Positions 5,837 through 14,964 are shown, counted from the stretch's first letter. The stretch is 15,205 nucleotides of DNA from Bacillota bacterium (GCA_023429685.1 JAEZDF010000050.1:1-15205); one strand, 5' to 3'. Notes: a model not told the origin generated them from the letters alone. Program-made: numbers and translations.

Positions 5837-8493
5837 GGTACCTGCCCGACCCACTCCTTTGCGGCATTTCTTACCGCGTCTTCAATGCGGTCGTAGGTGG
5901 TAAAGATGCGTATGCCCTTTTCGCTGAGCTTCTCGGAGGGCGATACGCCAATGCGCAGAGCCAGCACGCCGTCGCAGTCCGAGACGGTGTACAAAATATC
6001 CTCTATCTTGCCCGTTTTGTCTTCGCAGTTTTCGGCACCCGTGCAGTATTTGGTTACGGGTCGCTTCTCTTTAAACCGCACCACTTCGCCGTCGCTTTCG
6101 TAGATGAAGAACTCCTCCGCGTGCCCGAAGTGCTGGTCGACCAAGATACCCGAGCGCGAGGCCACCGCAAAGGTCTTAAGGGGAGCGAATTGCTCCTTTT
6201 TCTCTTTCTCTTTGTCCCCGCACCTGGTGCAGCCGCGGTACTCCATGGAAAGGTCGTTGTCCAGTGTGCCCACCGCATCGGCGCGACATTGGCGGCAGTG
6301 GTACATCTGCTTGATGTGCCCCTCGCAGGTCTTTCGCAGCGCGGTAATCTCCTTGTTGCTGACCAGCGGCAGGCTTTCAAACGCGCTGCCTGGAACCGGA
6401 ATCAGCTGCATGATGTTTGTAATGGCGACGCCCAGCTCCTTGACTGTTTTTACAACCTCTTCGATGTGGTGATCGTTTATGCCCTTAAGCACGACGATAT
6501 TCACCTTGCATACAACACCCCGCGCCGTCAGGTATCTAAGCCCTGCAAGCTGGTTTGCAAGGAGTACGGCTGCGCCCGATTCCCCCGTATAGCGCGTGCC
6601 CATGTAGTCGATGTGCTTGTAGACCTTTGCTCCGATGGTGGGGTCTATGGTGTTCATGGTAACGGTCACATGGCTTACACCGAGGTCAATCAGCTCCTGC
6701 GCGTAAAGCGGCAGCATCAGCCCGTTGGTGGAAAGACAGAACACCACCTCCTTGTCGTAGGCGCGAATCAGCGAGAGGGTCTTTTTTGTGCGGTCAAAAT
6801 CAGCCAGTGCGTCTCCGGGTCCGGCAATGCCGACCACCGTTAGGTTTGGCATACGCTCCTTGACGGCAACGTATTTTTCGTACGCCTGCTCGGGGGACAA
6901 AATCTCGGTCGTAACCCCCGGGCGGCTTTCGTTGGGGCAATCGAACTTGCGCACGCAGTAGTTACACTGTATGTTGCAGTTTGGCGCAATGGGCAGATGG
7001 ATGCGCGCGTTCTTGCCCGCACCGCAGTTAAAGCAGGGGTGCCGTTCGGTTTTTGCCGCGGCAAGCGCGGGCGTAAGCGGTTCGTAAGTCATAGATACTC
7101 CTTGCAGGGGGGAGCGCGTCTGCTCGGCATCAAAGTATTTGCCGTACAATTCCCCCCGGTAGGTGTGTTCGGTTTTCTCCAGCATCGCGTTTGTGATGCG
7201 GTCAAGCAGCGCAAGCGAGCCGGAGTAGCCGAGCATGCGGATGCGCTGCCCGCCGATGCGGTCGTGAATGGGGAAGCCGCAGCGCACCAGCTGGATGTGA
7301 TGCTTTTCTTCTATACGACGACCGTCGGAACTGCCCACAAGAAGGTTTGCGCCAAGCTCGAGGGATAACCGTTCAATCTTGTCAAAATCGGTGTCGTCAC
7401 AAACGGAAAAACGCTCCACAAAGGCATCTTCCGCCGCCTTGCCCACCTCGGGTGAAACCAAGTCCGAAAAGCCCTTGCACTCGCTTCCCGTTGCCGCAAC
7501 AACCGGCACCACGCCGTTTTCGCATAGCAGCCGTACAACGGCATACACCAAATCCGGCTCGCCGAATACGGCGGCGCGCCCGTTTGCGTTGTATTTATGC
7601 GAGTCGATCATCGCATCCACAAACCGTCCGCGTTCGTCCTGCACGTCTTTGGGAATCACCCCGCCCAGTAGGGTTAGCCGGTGCAAAAACTCATCGGTAT
7701 CCCGCAGCCCCACGGGCATATTCATACGAACATAGGGCACGCCAAATCGTTGCTTTAGATATTTTGCGGGGGATAAGGCGCTTGGTACAAAGGCGGAAAA
7801 TTCAATGGTCATACGCGCGCCCGCCATCAGTGCAATCTCTTCAAGTGGGGTGCCGCCCGACGGCAGGCGATCGTAATCCTCGCTGTGCATACCGTCGAGA
7901 TTCTCCGAGATATCGGGCAGCAGGATGTAGTCAAGCCCCGTCTGTTCAAGTAGGTTTTTCAGATAACGCGTATCGGCGGGGGAGAGTAGCCCCGTGATGA
8001 TATTGACCTTATTGTTCTTTTGGTCGTTCATCTCTACGTGCGAAACCACGGCGCGCAGTGCGGCAAAAAAACCCTCGTACTGGGTGCCGCCGTAGCCGGG
8101 TGTGGCTATGGGTATAATCGTTACCCCAAGAGCGGGGTGGCTCTCGTAGAAGCGGTGAATGATGGCGGGAATATCCTCGCCGATGGTTTCGGCAAGGCAG
8201 GTGGTCGGCACGCCGATGACGCTGGGGTGATACAGCTCGATGAGGTTTTCAAGCCCCTTTATCAGGTTCTCCTCCCCGCCGAACACGGTGCCGTGCTCGG
8301 TTAAGGAGGAGGACGCGATGTCCACCGGCTCGTTGTAATGGGTTGCCATGTGGCGACGGATATAGGTGCTGCAGCCCTGTGAACCATGCAGCAGCGACAT
8401 GCACCGACTTATGCCGTACAGCGCGGTGACGGCACCCATCGGCATGCACATCTTGCAGGGGTTTACGGTCAGCTCGGTTAAATTCTGGCTCAT
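5821..8493 (-). CDS. nifN-B: NifN-NifB fusion with C-terminal NifX-like domain
   Basis: This single 890-residue protein joins two steps of FeMo-cofactor assembly. Residues 1 to about 440 are NifN, partner of NifE in the scaffold, with cysteines C16, C41 and C99 in the same contexts as the P-cluster cysteines of NifK. A linker of about 40 residues follows. Residues 480-765 are NifB, a radical-SAM enzyme that makes NifB-co: HPCFNC (485-490), the SAM cluster motif C506-x3-C510-x2-C513, GIAGPGD (555-561), and late cysteine pairs CRQC (733-736) and CTRC (755-758). Residues 773-880 are a NifX/NafY-like cofactor-binding domain (DQHFGHAEEF). The start has GGAG upstream, 4 bases after the nifE stop. 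The NifN-B fusion is known from clostridia, and no internal frameshift is visible. Confidence 0.96.
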   Translation of the reverse strand: MSQNLTELTVNPCKMCMPMGAVTALYGISRCMSLLHGSQGCSTYIRRHMATHYNEPVDIASSSLTEHGTVFGGEENLIKGLENLIELYHPSVIGVPTTCLAETIGEDIPAIIHRFYESHPALGVTIIPIATPGYGGTQYEGFFAALRAVVSHVEMNDQKNNKVNIITGLLSPADTRYLKNLLEQTGLDYILLPDISENLDGMHSEDYDRLPSGGTPLEEIALMAGARMTIEFSAFVPSALSPAKYLKQRFGVPYVRMNMPVGLRDTDEFLHRLTLLGGVIPKDVQDERGRFVDAMIDSHKYNANGRAAVFGEPDLVYAVVRLLCENGVVPVVAATGSECKGFSDLVSPEVGKAAEDAFVERFSVCDDTDFDKIERLSLELGANLLVGSSDGRRIEEKHHIQLVRCGFPIHDRIGGQRIRMLGYSGSLALLDRITNAMLEKTEHTYRGELYGKYFDAEQTRSPLQGVSMTYEPLTPALAAAKTERHPCFNCGAGKNARIHLPIAPNCNIQCNYCVRKFDCPNESRPGVTTEILSPEQAYEKYVAVKERMPNLTVVGIAGPGDALADFDRTKKTLSLIRAYDKEVVFCLSTNGLMLPLYAQELIDLGVSHVTVTMNTIDPTIGAKVYKHIDYMGTRYTGESGAAVLLANQLAGLRYLTARGVVCKVNIVVLKGINDHHIEEVVKTVKELGVAITNIMQLIPVPGSAFESLPLVSNKEITALRKTCEGHIKQMYHCRQCRADAVGTLDNDLSMEYRGCTRCGDKEKEKKEQFAPLKTFAVASRSGILVDQHFGHAEEFFIYESDGEVVRFKEKRPVTKYCTGAENCEDKTGKIEDILYTVSDCDGVLALRIGVSPSEKLSEKGIRIFTTYDRIEDAVRNAAKEWVGQVPLQGA

Positions 8494-8497
8494 GGTA

Positions 8498-9856
8498 TCA
8501 CTCCTTTTCGGTAAAACGGGCGGTGTAGGACCAAACGGGGCTGTTCATGGAACGGTGAATCTCCCGAACGAAGTTTTCTACGCCCTCAAACCCCGCCAGT
8601 GCGTGCTTGCGTTCGTGGTTGTGGTCGCAAAACGCAATGCCCAGCTTATAGGCAAGCGGGCGTTCCTTTACGCCGCCCACCAGAATATCCGCGCCCTTCT
8701 GCTTCATAAACGCCTCCAGCTCCGCCGGGTTTGCGTCGTCTAAAATCACGGTGTCGTTACCCACCAGACTTTGGATGATGTCGTAGTCCTCCTTGCTGCC
8801 GGTCTGGGTGCCAACCACCACGGTCTGCATGCCAAGCTCGTTAAACTGCCTTATCAGCGAGATTGCCTTAAACCCTCCGCCCACGTAGATGGCGGCCTTT
8901 TTGCCTGCAAGGCGGGGGCGGTATTGATCCAGAAACCCTTGAAGCCGTTTCTTCTGCGCAAACGTAAACTCCTGCGCCTTTTGCTCGGCTGCAGGGTCGA
9001 CCATCGCCTGTGCGATGCGCAGCAGGGAGCTTGTGGTGTCCTCAATGCCAAAAAAGCTCACCTTCAGGAAGGGGATACCCATCTCGTCCTGCATGCGGTT
9101 TGCAAGATAGGTGCTAGAGCCCGCGCACTGAACGATATTTAAGCTTGCCGAGGGTGCCTGTGCAAGGGTGTCGCAGGTTGCGTCGCCCGTGATGGTGGAG
9201 ACAACGGGGATGCCGATGCGCTTGAGATAGTTCTTAATAATCCACATCTCGCCGGCAAGGTTAAAGTCGCCTAAAATATTCACGCCGGTTTGCTTTGGAC
9301 TGTCCTTGTGGGGCAGAAGATACTGCATCAGGGCGTTGCACGCCATCTTGTAGCCAAGGCTTTTGGTGCCCGAAAACCCCGGTGCCTTTACGGGGATAAC
9401 CCGAATGCCGTAGCGTTGCTCCGCCAAGCGGCACACCGCCTCCACATCGTCGCCTATCACACCTACAATGCAGGTGGCATATACAAAGATAAGGCGCGGC
9501 GCGTGCTTCTTCACCAGCTCGTCGATGGCGTCGGTCAGCTTCTTTGCACCGCCGAACACGATATCCTTTTCCCGCAGGTCGGTGGAAAAACTATTGCGAA
9601 ACAGCTCCGAGCCGCTCGAAAGGCTGCCGCGAATGTCCCACGTGTAGCTCGCGCAGCCGATGGGACCGTGCACGATATGGTACGCGTCGGTGATGGGGTT
9701 AAGCACAACGCGTGCGCCGCAGTACACGCACGCACGCTGGCTGACCGCGCCCGATACACTTGCCTTTTCGCAGCTAATACCGCGCCCGTCACCTCCGCAG
9801 CCCTCCCCGTGCAGGATGGAGTCCTTTCGATCTTTAAGAATCTTTGCCTGCTGCAT
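8498..9856 (-). CDS. nifE: FeMo-cofactor scaffold protein NifE
   Basis: This is the alpha-type subunit of the NifEN scaffold, on which the NifB product is matured with Mo and homocitrate. The 452 residues include the three cysteine contexts shared with NifD: RACVYCG (C43), HGPIGC (C68) and YATCIVGVIGDD (C129). They also include a cofactor-site cysteine in NIVQC (C244). The N-terminal stretch with GEGCGG is typical of NifE and absent from NifD. The ATG has AAGGAGG 7 bases upstream. The gene comes after a 232-base gap from nifK that holds two hairpins, and its partner NifN follows as the NifN-B fusion after 4 bases. Confidence 0.95.
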   Translation of the reverse strand: MQQAKILKDRKDSILHGEGCGGDGRGISCEKASVSGAVSQRACVYCGARVVLNPITDAYHIVHGPIGCASYTWDIRGSLSSGSELFRNSFSTDLREKDIVFGGAKKLTDAIDELVKKHAPRLIFVYATCIVGVIGDDVEAVCRLAEQRYGIRVIPVKAPGFSGTKSLGYKMACNALMQYLLPHKDSPKQTGVNILGDFNLAGEMWIIKNYLKRIGIPVVSTITGDATCDTLAQAPSASLNIVQCAGSSTYLANRMQDEMGIPFLKVSFFGIEDTTSSLLRIAQAMVDPAAEQKAQEFTFAQKKRLQGFLDQYRPRLAGKKAAIYVGGGFKAISLIRQFNELGMQTVVVGTQTGSKEDYDIIQSLVGNDTVILDDANPAELEAFMKQKGADILVGGVKERPLAYKLGIAFCDHNHERKHALAGFEGVENFVREIHRSMNSPVWSYTARFTEKE

Positions 9857-9910
9857 CTGTCCGCCTCCTTTTGCCTAATCCAGAAAAGAATCATTGCCTT
9901 GGTAAACACC

Positions 9911-9962
9911 AAAGGGCACGCCGCGACGGGGTGTTAAAACGCCCCATTGCGGTATGCCCTTT
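9911..9962 (-). other. Long imperfect hairpin upstream of nifE
   Basis: A 52-base near-palindrome lies 55 bases upstream of nifE. Its outer stem AAAGGGCA/TGCCCTTT continues through a wobble and isolated mismatches into CCGC/GCGG and an inner GGGG/CCCC stem. Wobbles and mismatches are balanced between strands, so it does not reveal its direction. The minus-strand side is followed by only three T residues. It is the second of two structures in the nifK-nifE spacer. Confidence 0.6.
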
Positions 9963-9975
9963 TATAGTCATCGCT

Positions 9976-10049
9976 AAAAACAATAGCCCCCACCCAAGTT
10001 GCGATTCGGAAAGAAACAGGTCGTAAGCATTTCAAACAATGGGTGGGGG
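9976..10049 (-). terminator. Terminator-like stem-loop between nifK and nifE
   Basis: On the minus strand CCCCCACCCA (10040-10049) pairs perfectly with TGGGTGGGGG (9987-9996) around a loop of about 43 bases. A TTTTT run (9976-9980) follows 6 bases after the stem. It starts 39 bases past the nifK stop. The large loop and displaced T-tract suggest a leaky terminator or an mRNA 3'-end stabiliser. Either would leave nifHDK mRNA in excess over the assembly genes. Confidence 0.5.
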
Positions 10050-10088
10050 AGGTGCTGATAAAACAAAGCTTGTGCTGTGCCGGTTACC

Positions 10089-11453
10089 CTACATGACCAT
10101 CTCGACGTCCTCGTCGGCACAGTCGCGATCCTGCCGATCCATCAGGGCGTTTGTAATCATCTCGACCAGCCGCATCGCCCCTTTGTATCCGACAAGCGGC
10201 ATGTACGAATGCACATAACGGTCAATAATTGGGAAGCCGGCGCGTACCAGCGGGATATCCTCCGCCCGCGCAACCTGCTTTGCGAACGAGTTGCCGATAA
10301 GCAGGTCGACGGGACCGTTTTTAATCCACTGGTGTAGCTCAAACAGGTCAGCGTTGTCCTTTGCTATGCAGCCCGACACACCGAATTTTGCAAACAGTGC
10401 CTCGCAAAGGCGCGTAAACTCCGCCTTTGGGGTGCCGGTTACCACATACATTGGAATCATGCCCATCTCAAGTACCAAAGAGGTAAGCCCCAGCACGGTG
10501 TCGGAGTCTCCGAAGATGGCGACCTTTTTTCTGTGATAGTACTGGTTTGCGTCAAGCATCACGTCTATGAGTTGCCCGCGTTCCTCCTCGATCGAGTAGG
10601 GAACCTCGTTTTTCGAGAACTGAGACAACGCGGTGATAAACGCGTCGGTGTTGGCAATGCCGATGGGGGCGGGCAGCAGCTTGTAGTCAACGCCGCATTT
10701 GCGTTCCAACTCGGTTGCGGGCTCCTGATTGGTGATAACACCAAGCCCCAGTGCAAGGCTGCAATCGCCCAGTTCTGTTATCTGTGGCAGTGTGGTTCCG
10801 CCTTTTGGGTACATCTCGTAGCGTCCGGTCATGGGGGAGTCCATCACGCCGCTCGTGTCGGGGAACATGATGTAGGACGTCTTCATCAGCTCGGTCAGGC
10901 GCTTAATCTCGCGCATGTCGCCCGGGTTTACAAAACCGGGGAAAATCGCCGCCTTGCCGTTTTTCTCCCCCGTACTTTTTGAAAGGTAGCGGATGAAGCC
11001 GCACATCATATTATAAAAGCCGTTGATGTGCGAACCCACATAGCTGGGGGTGTTGGTGTGTACCACCAGCTTGCCCTCGGGGACGGTAAGGTCCTGAATA
11101 AACGAGTTTAGATCGTCGCCGATGGTTTCGCTTAAGCAGGTGGTGTGCACCGCAATCACGTCGGGGTCATAGATGTCGAAGATGTTCTTGACCGCGGTCT
11201 TTAGGTTGGAGCCACCGCCGAACACAGACGCGCCCTCGGTAAACGAGCTGGACGCCGCAATTGCCGGCTCTTTAAAATGACGGGTTAGGTACATTCTGTG
11301 AAAGGACACACAACCCTGCGAGCCGTGGCTGTGCGGCATGCACCTGTGTACACCCAGCGCGGCGTACAGCGCGCCCACCGGCTGGCAGGTCTTGCACGGG
11401 TTAATTCGAAGTGCCTTGCGCTCCGAAACCTGTTTTGGGGTCATTGAAAGCAT
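10089..11453 (-). CDS. nifK: Nitrogenase MoFe protein beta subunit NifK
   Basis: NifK pairs with NifD in the alpha2-beta2 MoFe protein and shares the P-cluster. The 454 residues carry the P-cluster cysteines at C23 (NPCKTCQPVGA), C48 (HGSQGC) and C106 (HTTCLSETIGDD), the numbering expected for the short clostridial form, which lacks the N-terminal extension of proteobacterial NifK. SSSFTEGASVFGGGSN (68-83) is strongly conserved. I chose the ATG at 11451-11453 because MLSMTPKQVSERKALRINP matches the clostridial start. AGGA lies 8 bases upstream, a fairly weak site. An in-frame TTG 11 codons earlier has no ribosome site. The weak site lies inside the end of the small ORF that precedes this gene. 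Confidence 0.96.
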   Translation of the reverse strand: MLSMTPKQVSERKALRINPCKTCQPVGALYAALGVHRCMPHSHGSQGCVSFHRMYLTRHFKEPAIAASSSFTEGASVFGGGSNLKTAVKNIFDIYDPDVIAVHTTCLSETIGDDLNSFIQDLTVPEGKLVVHTNTPSYVGSHINGFYNMMCGFIRYLSKSTGEKNGKAAIFPGFVNPGDMREIKRLTELMKTSYIMFPDTSGVMDSPMTGRYEMYPKGGTTLPQITELGDCSLALGLGVITNQEPATELERKCGVDYKLLPAPIGIANTDAFITALSQFSKNEVPYSIEEERGQLIDVMLDANQYYHRKKVAIFGDSDTVLGLTSLVLEMGMIPMYVVTGTPKAEFTRLCEALFAKFGVSGCIAKDNADLFELHQWIKNGPVDLLIGNSFAKQVARAEDIPLVRAGFPIIDRYVHSYMPLVGYKGAMRLVEMITNALMDRQDRDCADEDVEMVM

Positions 11454-11455
11454 GA

Positions 11456-11563
11456 TTATCGTCCTGCCTTTCCGGTTTTCTGCCAAAGAGGCAAATAACC
11501 AAGGGTATTTGTAGCATTGCTGTGCAGTGAGGCTTTGCGGCGGGTTCGCGTATTGTTCTTCAT
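11456..11563 (-). CDS. Possible small basic protein (35 aa) in the nifD-nifK gap
   Basis: I do not recognise this ORF. It opens MKNNTRTRRK and closes LGYLPLWQKTGKAGR, with ten Arg/Lys and no Asp or Glu. The ATG lies one base after the nifD stop and has AGGAGG exactly 8 bases upstream, as good a ribosome site as any in the operon. Its TAA ends 2 bases before the nifK ATG, so it fills the gap completely. This placement suggests either a real small nitrogenase-associated protein or a coupling peptide that carries ribosomes from nifD to the weak nifK start. No transmembrane segment or signal peptide is visible. With 35 codons, chance cannot be excluded. Confidence 0.45.
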   Translation of the reverse strand: MKNNTRTRRKASLHSNATNTLGYLPLWQKTGKAGR

Positions 11564-11564
11564 G

Positions 11565-13154
<1,590 letters not shown>

Positions 13155-13183
13155 AGCGTTCGCCTCCCTTTACTGAAGTTATT

Positions 13184-13220
13184 CCGCAGGCAGGACCTGC
13201 GGCGCGCAGCCTTCCGCGCG
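13184..13220 (-). other. Two adjacent hairpins in the nifI2-nifD spacer
   Basis: The 98-base gap between nifI2 and nifD contains CGCGC/GCGCG (13203-13220, 8-base loop). Directly after it on the minus strand comes CCGCAGG/CCTGCGG (13184-13202, 5-base loop), which ends 13 bases before the nifD ribosome site. There is no T-tract. They are most likely mRNA processing or stability elements marking the boundary between the regulators and the structural genes. Confidence 0.5.
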
Positions 13221-13252
13221 TTAGTAGATATGCTGGCGCAGCCAAACCTGGG

Positions 13253-13639
13253 CTATTCCATTACGCCGACAAAGCACTCGCCGGTTCTAATCTTATACGT
13301 CTCGGCAATGGGCAAAATGAATATCTTGCCGTCACCGGGGTTGCCCGTTTGGTTTACGTTAATGATTGTTTTTACCGCAAGCGCTACCTCGTCGTCGTTG
13401 ACAATCAGTGTAAAAAAGCGCTTTGGTATCAGTCTGGTCAGCTCGGTAAAATGCTCCCCGACCGAGGATACGGGCAGCTCTCCTGCATCGAGCACCGCCT
13501 GCACCACAGTGGGGTCGATGCTCTTTTTGCCGCGCCCTAAGCACTTTCTGCACGAAAAGGACGGAAAGCCCTCTTTGGCAAGCGCCTCCTTGGTTGGGTT
13601 AACCATATTAAGCCGTATAAAGGCCATGACCTCTTTCAC
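13253..13639 (-). CDS. nifI2: Nitrogenase-regulating PII-like protein NifI2
   Basis: NifI2 forms a complex with NifI1 that binds and inhibits the MoFe protein after ammonium addition, with relief by 2-oxoglutarate. The 128-residue protein has the PII opening (MKEVMAFIRLN), the GRGKKS segment at the T-loop base, the longer NifI2-type T-loop (about 37-65) and GDGKIFILPIAETYKIRTGE near the C-terminus. The start is GTG at 13637-13639, preceded by GGGAGGGG with 9 bases spacing. Placement between nifH and nifD is diagnostic. A C30-x2-C33 pair sits just before the T-loop, where I do not expect cysteines in family members I recall. Confidence 0.95.
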   Translation of the reverse strand: MKEVMAFIRLNMVNPTKEALAKEGFPSFSCRKCLGRGKKSIDPTVVQAVLDAGELPVSSVGEHFTELTRLIPKRFFTLIVNDDEVALAVKTIINVNQTGNPGDGKIFILPIAETYKIRTGECFVGVME

Positions 13640-13660
13640 AGTCTTGTTCCCCTCCCTTTC

Positions 13661-13987
13661 TTACAACCCCTGCTTGCCAGTGCTTATGGTGTACGCATCC
13701 TCCACAGGGCTAATAAAGATTCTGCCGTCGCCAAACGTGCCGTTTGCGCCGGTGCGCGCACTGCGCAGGATAACCCGAACCGCGTCGTCCTTATCCTCGT
13801 CCTTTACTACGACAAGCAGCATCTCCTTGGGGATTTCATCGTAATGTACCTCGCCCACGGTAATGCCCTTTTGCTTGCCGCGTCCGTACACATCCATCTT
13901 GGTGACGGCGGGAAAGCCCGCCGCAAGCAGTTCGGATAACACAACGCCGGTTTTTTCGGGGCGGATAATCGCTCTAATCAGCAGCAT
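13661..13987 (-). CDS. nifI1: Nitrogenase-regulating PII-like protein NifI1
   Basis: This is the partner of NifI2 in post-translational nitrogenase switch-off. The 108 residues are typical NifI1: MLLIRAIIRPEK, then GFPAVTKMDVYGRGKQKGI, with VGEVHYDEIPKEML for the short T-loop and following strand, and TFGDGRIFISPVEDAYTIS at the end, the ATP/2-oxoglutarate-site region of PII proteins. The tyrosine uridylylated in GlnB-type PII has no clear equivalent, as expected for NifI. AAAGGAG lies 8 bases before the ATG. The gene is 39 bases after nifH and 21 before nifI2. Confidence 0.95.
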   Translation of the reverse strand: MLLIRAIIRPEKTGVVLSELLAAGFPAVTKMDVYGRGKQKGITVGEVHYDEIPKEMLLVVVKDEDKDDAVRVILRSARTGANGTFGDGRIFISPVEDAYTISTGKQGL

Positions 13988-14026
13988 AACAATACTCCTT
14001 TCAAATAGGTGTCTTCATAATCATAT

Positions 14027-14848
14027 TTAGATATCCATAATGCCATGTTCCATCAAAATCTCTTCCAATCGGTCCTGCTTCAAAGGCTTGGGAATCACAA
14101 ACATGTCGTTTCCGTCAATCTTTGAGGCAAGGGCGCGATACTCGTCTGCCTGATTACAGGTGGGGTCAAAATCGATAACCGTCTTCTTGTTAATCTCCGC
14201 GCGCTGTACCATGTTGTCGCGGGGTACGAAGTGAATCATCTGCGAGCCGAGTTCCTTGGCAAACGCATCCACCAGCTCCGCCTCGCCGTCTACCTTGCGG
14301 CTGTTGCAGATAATGCCCCCCAAACGCACACCACCGGTGTTGGCGTACTTTTGAATACCCTTTGAGATGTTGTTGGCGGCATACAGCGCCATCATCTCGC
14401 CCGAGGCAACAATGTAGATCTCACGCGCCTTGCCTTCGCGGATGGGCATTGCAAACCCGCCGCACACAACGTCGCCCAGTACGTCGTAAAATACGTAGTC
14501 CAGGTCTTCAGTGTACGCCCCCAGACGCTCAAGCAGACCGATTGAGGTAATGATACCGCGACCCGCGCAGCCGACACCCGGCTCTGGTCCGCCCGATTCT
14601 ACGCAGCGGATACCCGCGTACCCGGATTTGAGCACAAAGTCAAGATCGATGTCTTCGCCTTCCTCGCGCAGGGTGTCAAGCACCGTCTGCTGTGCAAGAC
14701 CGCCTAGTACAAGTCGTGTGGAATCCGCTTTGGGGTCGCAGCCGACGATCATAATCTTTTTGCCCTGCTCCCCTAAGCCCGCCGTCAGATTCTGTGTAGT
14801 GGTGGATTTGCCGATACCGCCTTTTCCATAGATAGCTACCTGTCTCAT
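14027..14848 (-). CDS. nifH: Nitrogenase iron protein NifH
   Basis: NifH is the Fe protein, which hydrolyses ATP and passes electrons one at a time to the MoFe protein. It also serves FeMo-cofactor and P-cluster assembly. The 273 residues hold the P-loop YGKGGIGKST (7-16), DPKADST (38-44), the [4Fe-4S] ligands C94 (GVGCAGRG) and C129 (GDVVCGG), and R97, the residue that is ADP-ribosylated in organisms with DraT. The ATG at 14846-14848 has GGAGG 8 bases upstream. A longer in-frame reading into the leader (to 14944) lacks a ribosome site and crosses a terminator-like hairpin, so it is rejected. This is the first gene of the operon. Confidence 0.97.
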   Translation of the reverse strand: MRQVAIYGKGGIGKSTTTQNLTAGLGEQGKKIMIVGCDPKADSTRLVLGGLAQQTVLDTLREEGEDIDLDFVLKSGYAGIRCVESGGPEPGVGCAGRGIITSIGLLERLGAYTEDLDYVFYDVLGDVVCGGFAMPIREGKAREIYIVASGEMMALYAANNISKGIQKYANTGGVRLGGIICNSRKVDGEAELVDAFAKELGSQMIHFVPRDNMVQRAEINKKTVIDFDPTCNQADEYRALASKIDGNDMFVIPKPLKQDRLEEILMEHGIMDI

Positions 14849-14964
14849 ATACCATACCTCCGTTTCATAAATAAAGGGACAAAAAAGGGTCTTAAGCGCG
14901 CGAAGATGATTCGCATGCCTAAGACCCCTTTGTCCCAATGCCAAGAATTATATTCGGTTTGCAT
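14845..14964 (-). CDS. Possible 39-codon leader ORF overlapping nifH (doubtful)
   Basis: I do not recognise this ORF. It starts MQTEYNSWHW, ends FMKRRYGI, and its TGA overlaps the nifH start as ATGA. It runs straight through the leader terminator-like hairpin (14876-14936). No ribosome binding site precedes its ATG. From the sigma-A-like promoter the mRNA would begin only about 7 bases earlier, so it would be almost leaderless. If transcription begins at the sigma-54-like site instead, the ATG would not be in the mRNA. An open frame of this length is quite likely by chance. Confidence 0.2.
   Translation of the reverse strand: MQTEYNSWHWDKGVLGMRIIFARLRPFFVPLFMKRRYGI
14876..14936 (-). terminator. 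Terminator-like hairpin in the nifH leader (attenuator candidate)
   Basis: On the minus strand a perfect 8-bp stem GGGTCTTA/TAAGACCC (14920-14927 with 14887-14894) encloses a small CGAA/TTCG hairpin and is followed immediately by TTTTTT (14881-14886). This is a classic intrinsic terminator shape. A second outer stem GGGACAAA/TTTGTCCC (14929-14936 with 14876-14883) competes for those T residues. The structure lies between the promoter candidate and the nifH ribosome site, so it must be leaky, regulated, or a terminator for transcription arriving from upstream. Confidence 0.7.

Noticed and set aside
9891..9971. 26-codon minus-strand ORF in the nifK-nifE spacer
   Set aside because: No ribosome site before its ATG, and its sequence is dictated by the 52-base hairpin, so it is unlikely to be translated.
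9961..9980. TATAAA as an internal promoter for nifE
   Set aside because: No -35 at a suitable distance, and it would place the start inside the hairpin at 9911-9962.
14849..14944. Extended NifH N-terminus reading into the leader
   Set aside because: No ribosome site, it crosses the terminator-like hairpin, and MRQVAIYGKGG is the normal NifH start with GGAGG 8 bases upstream.
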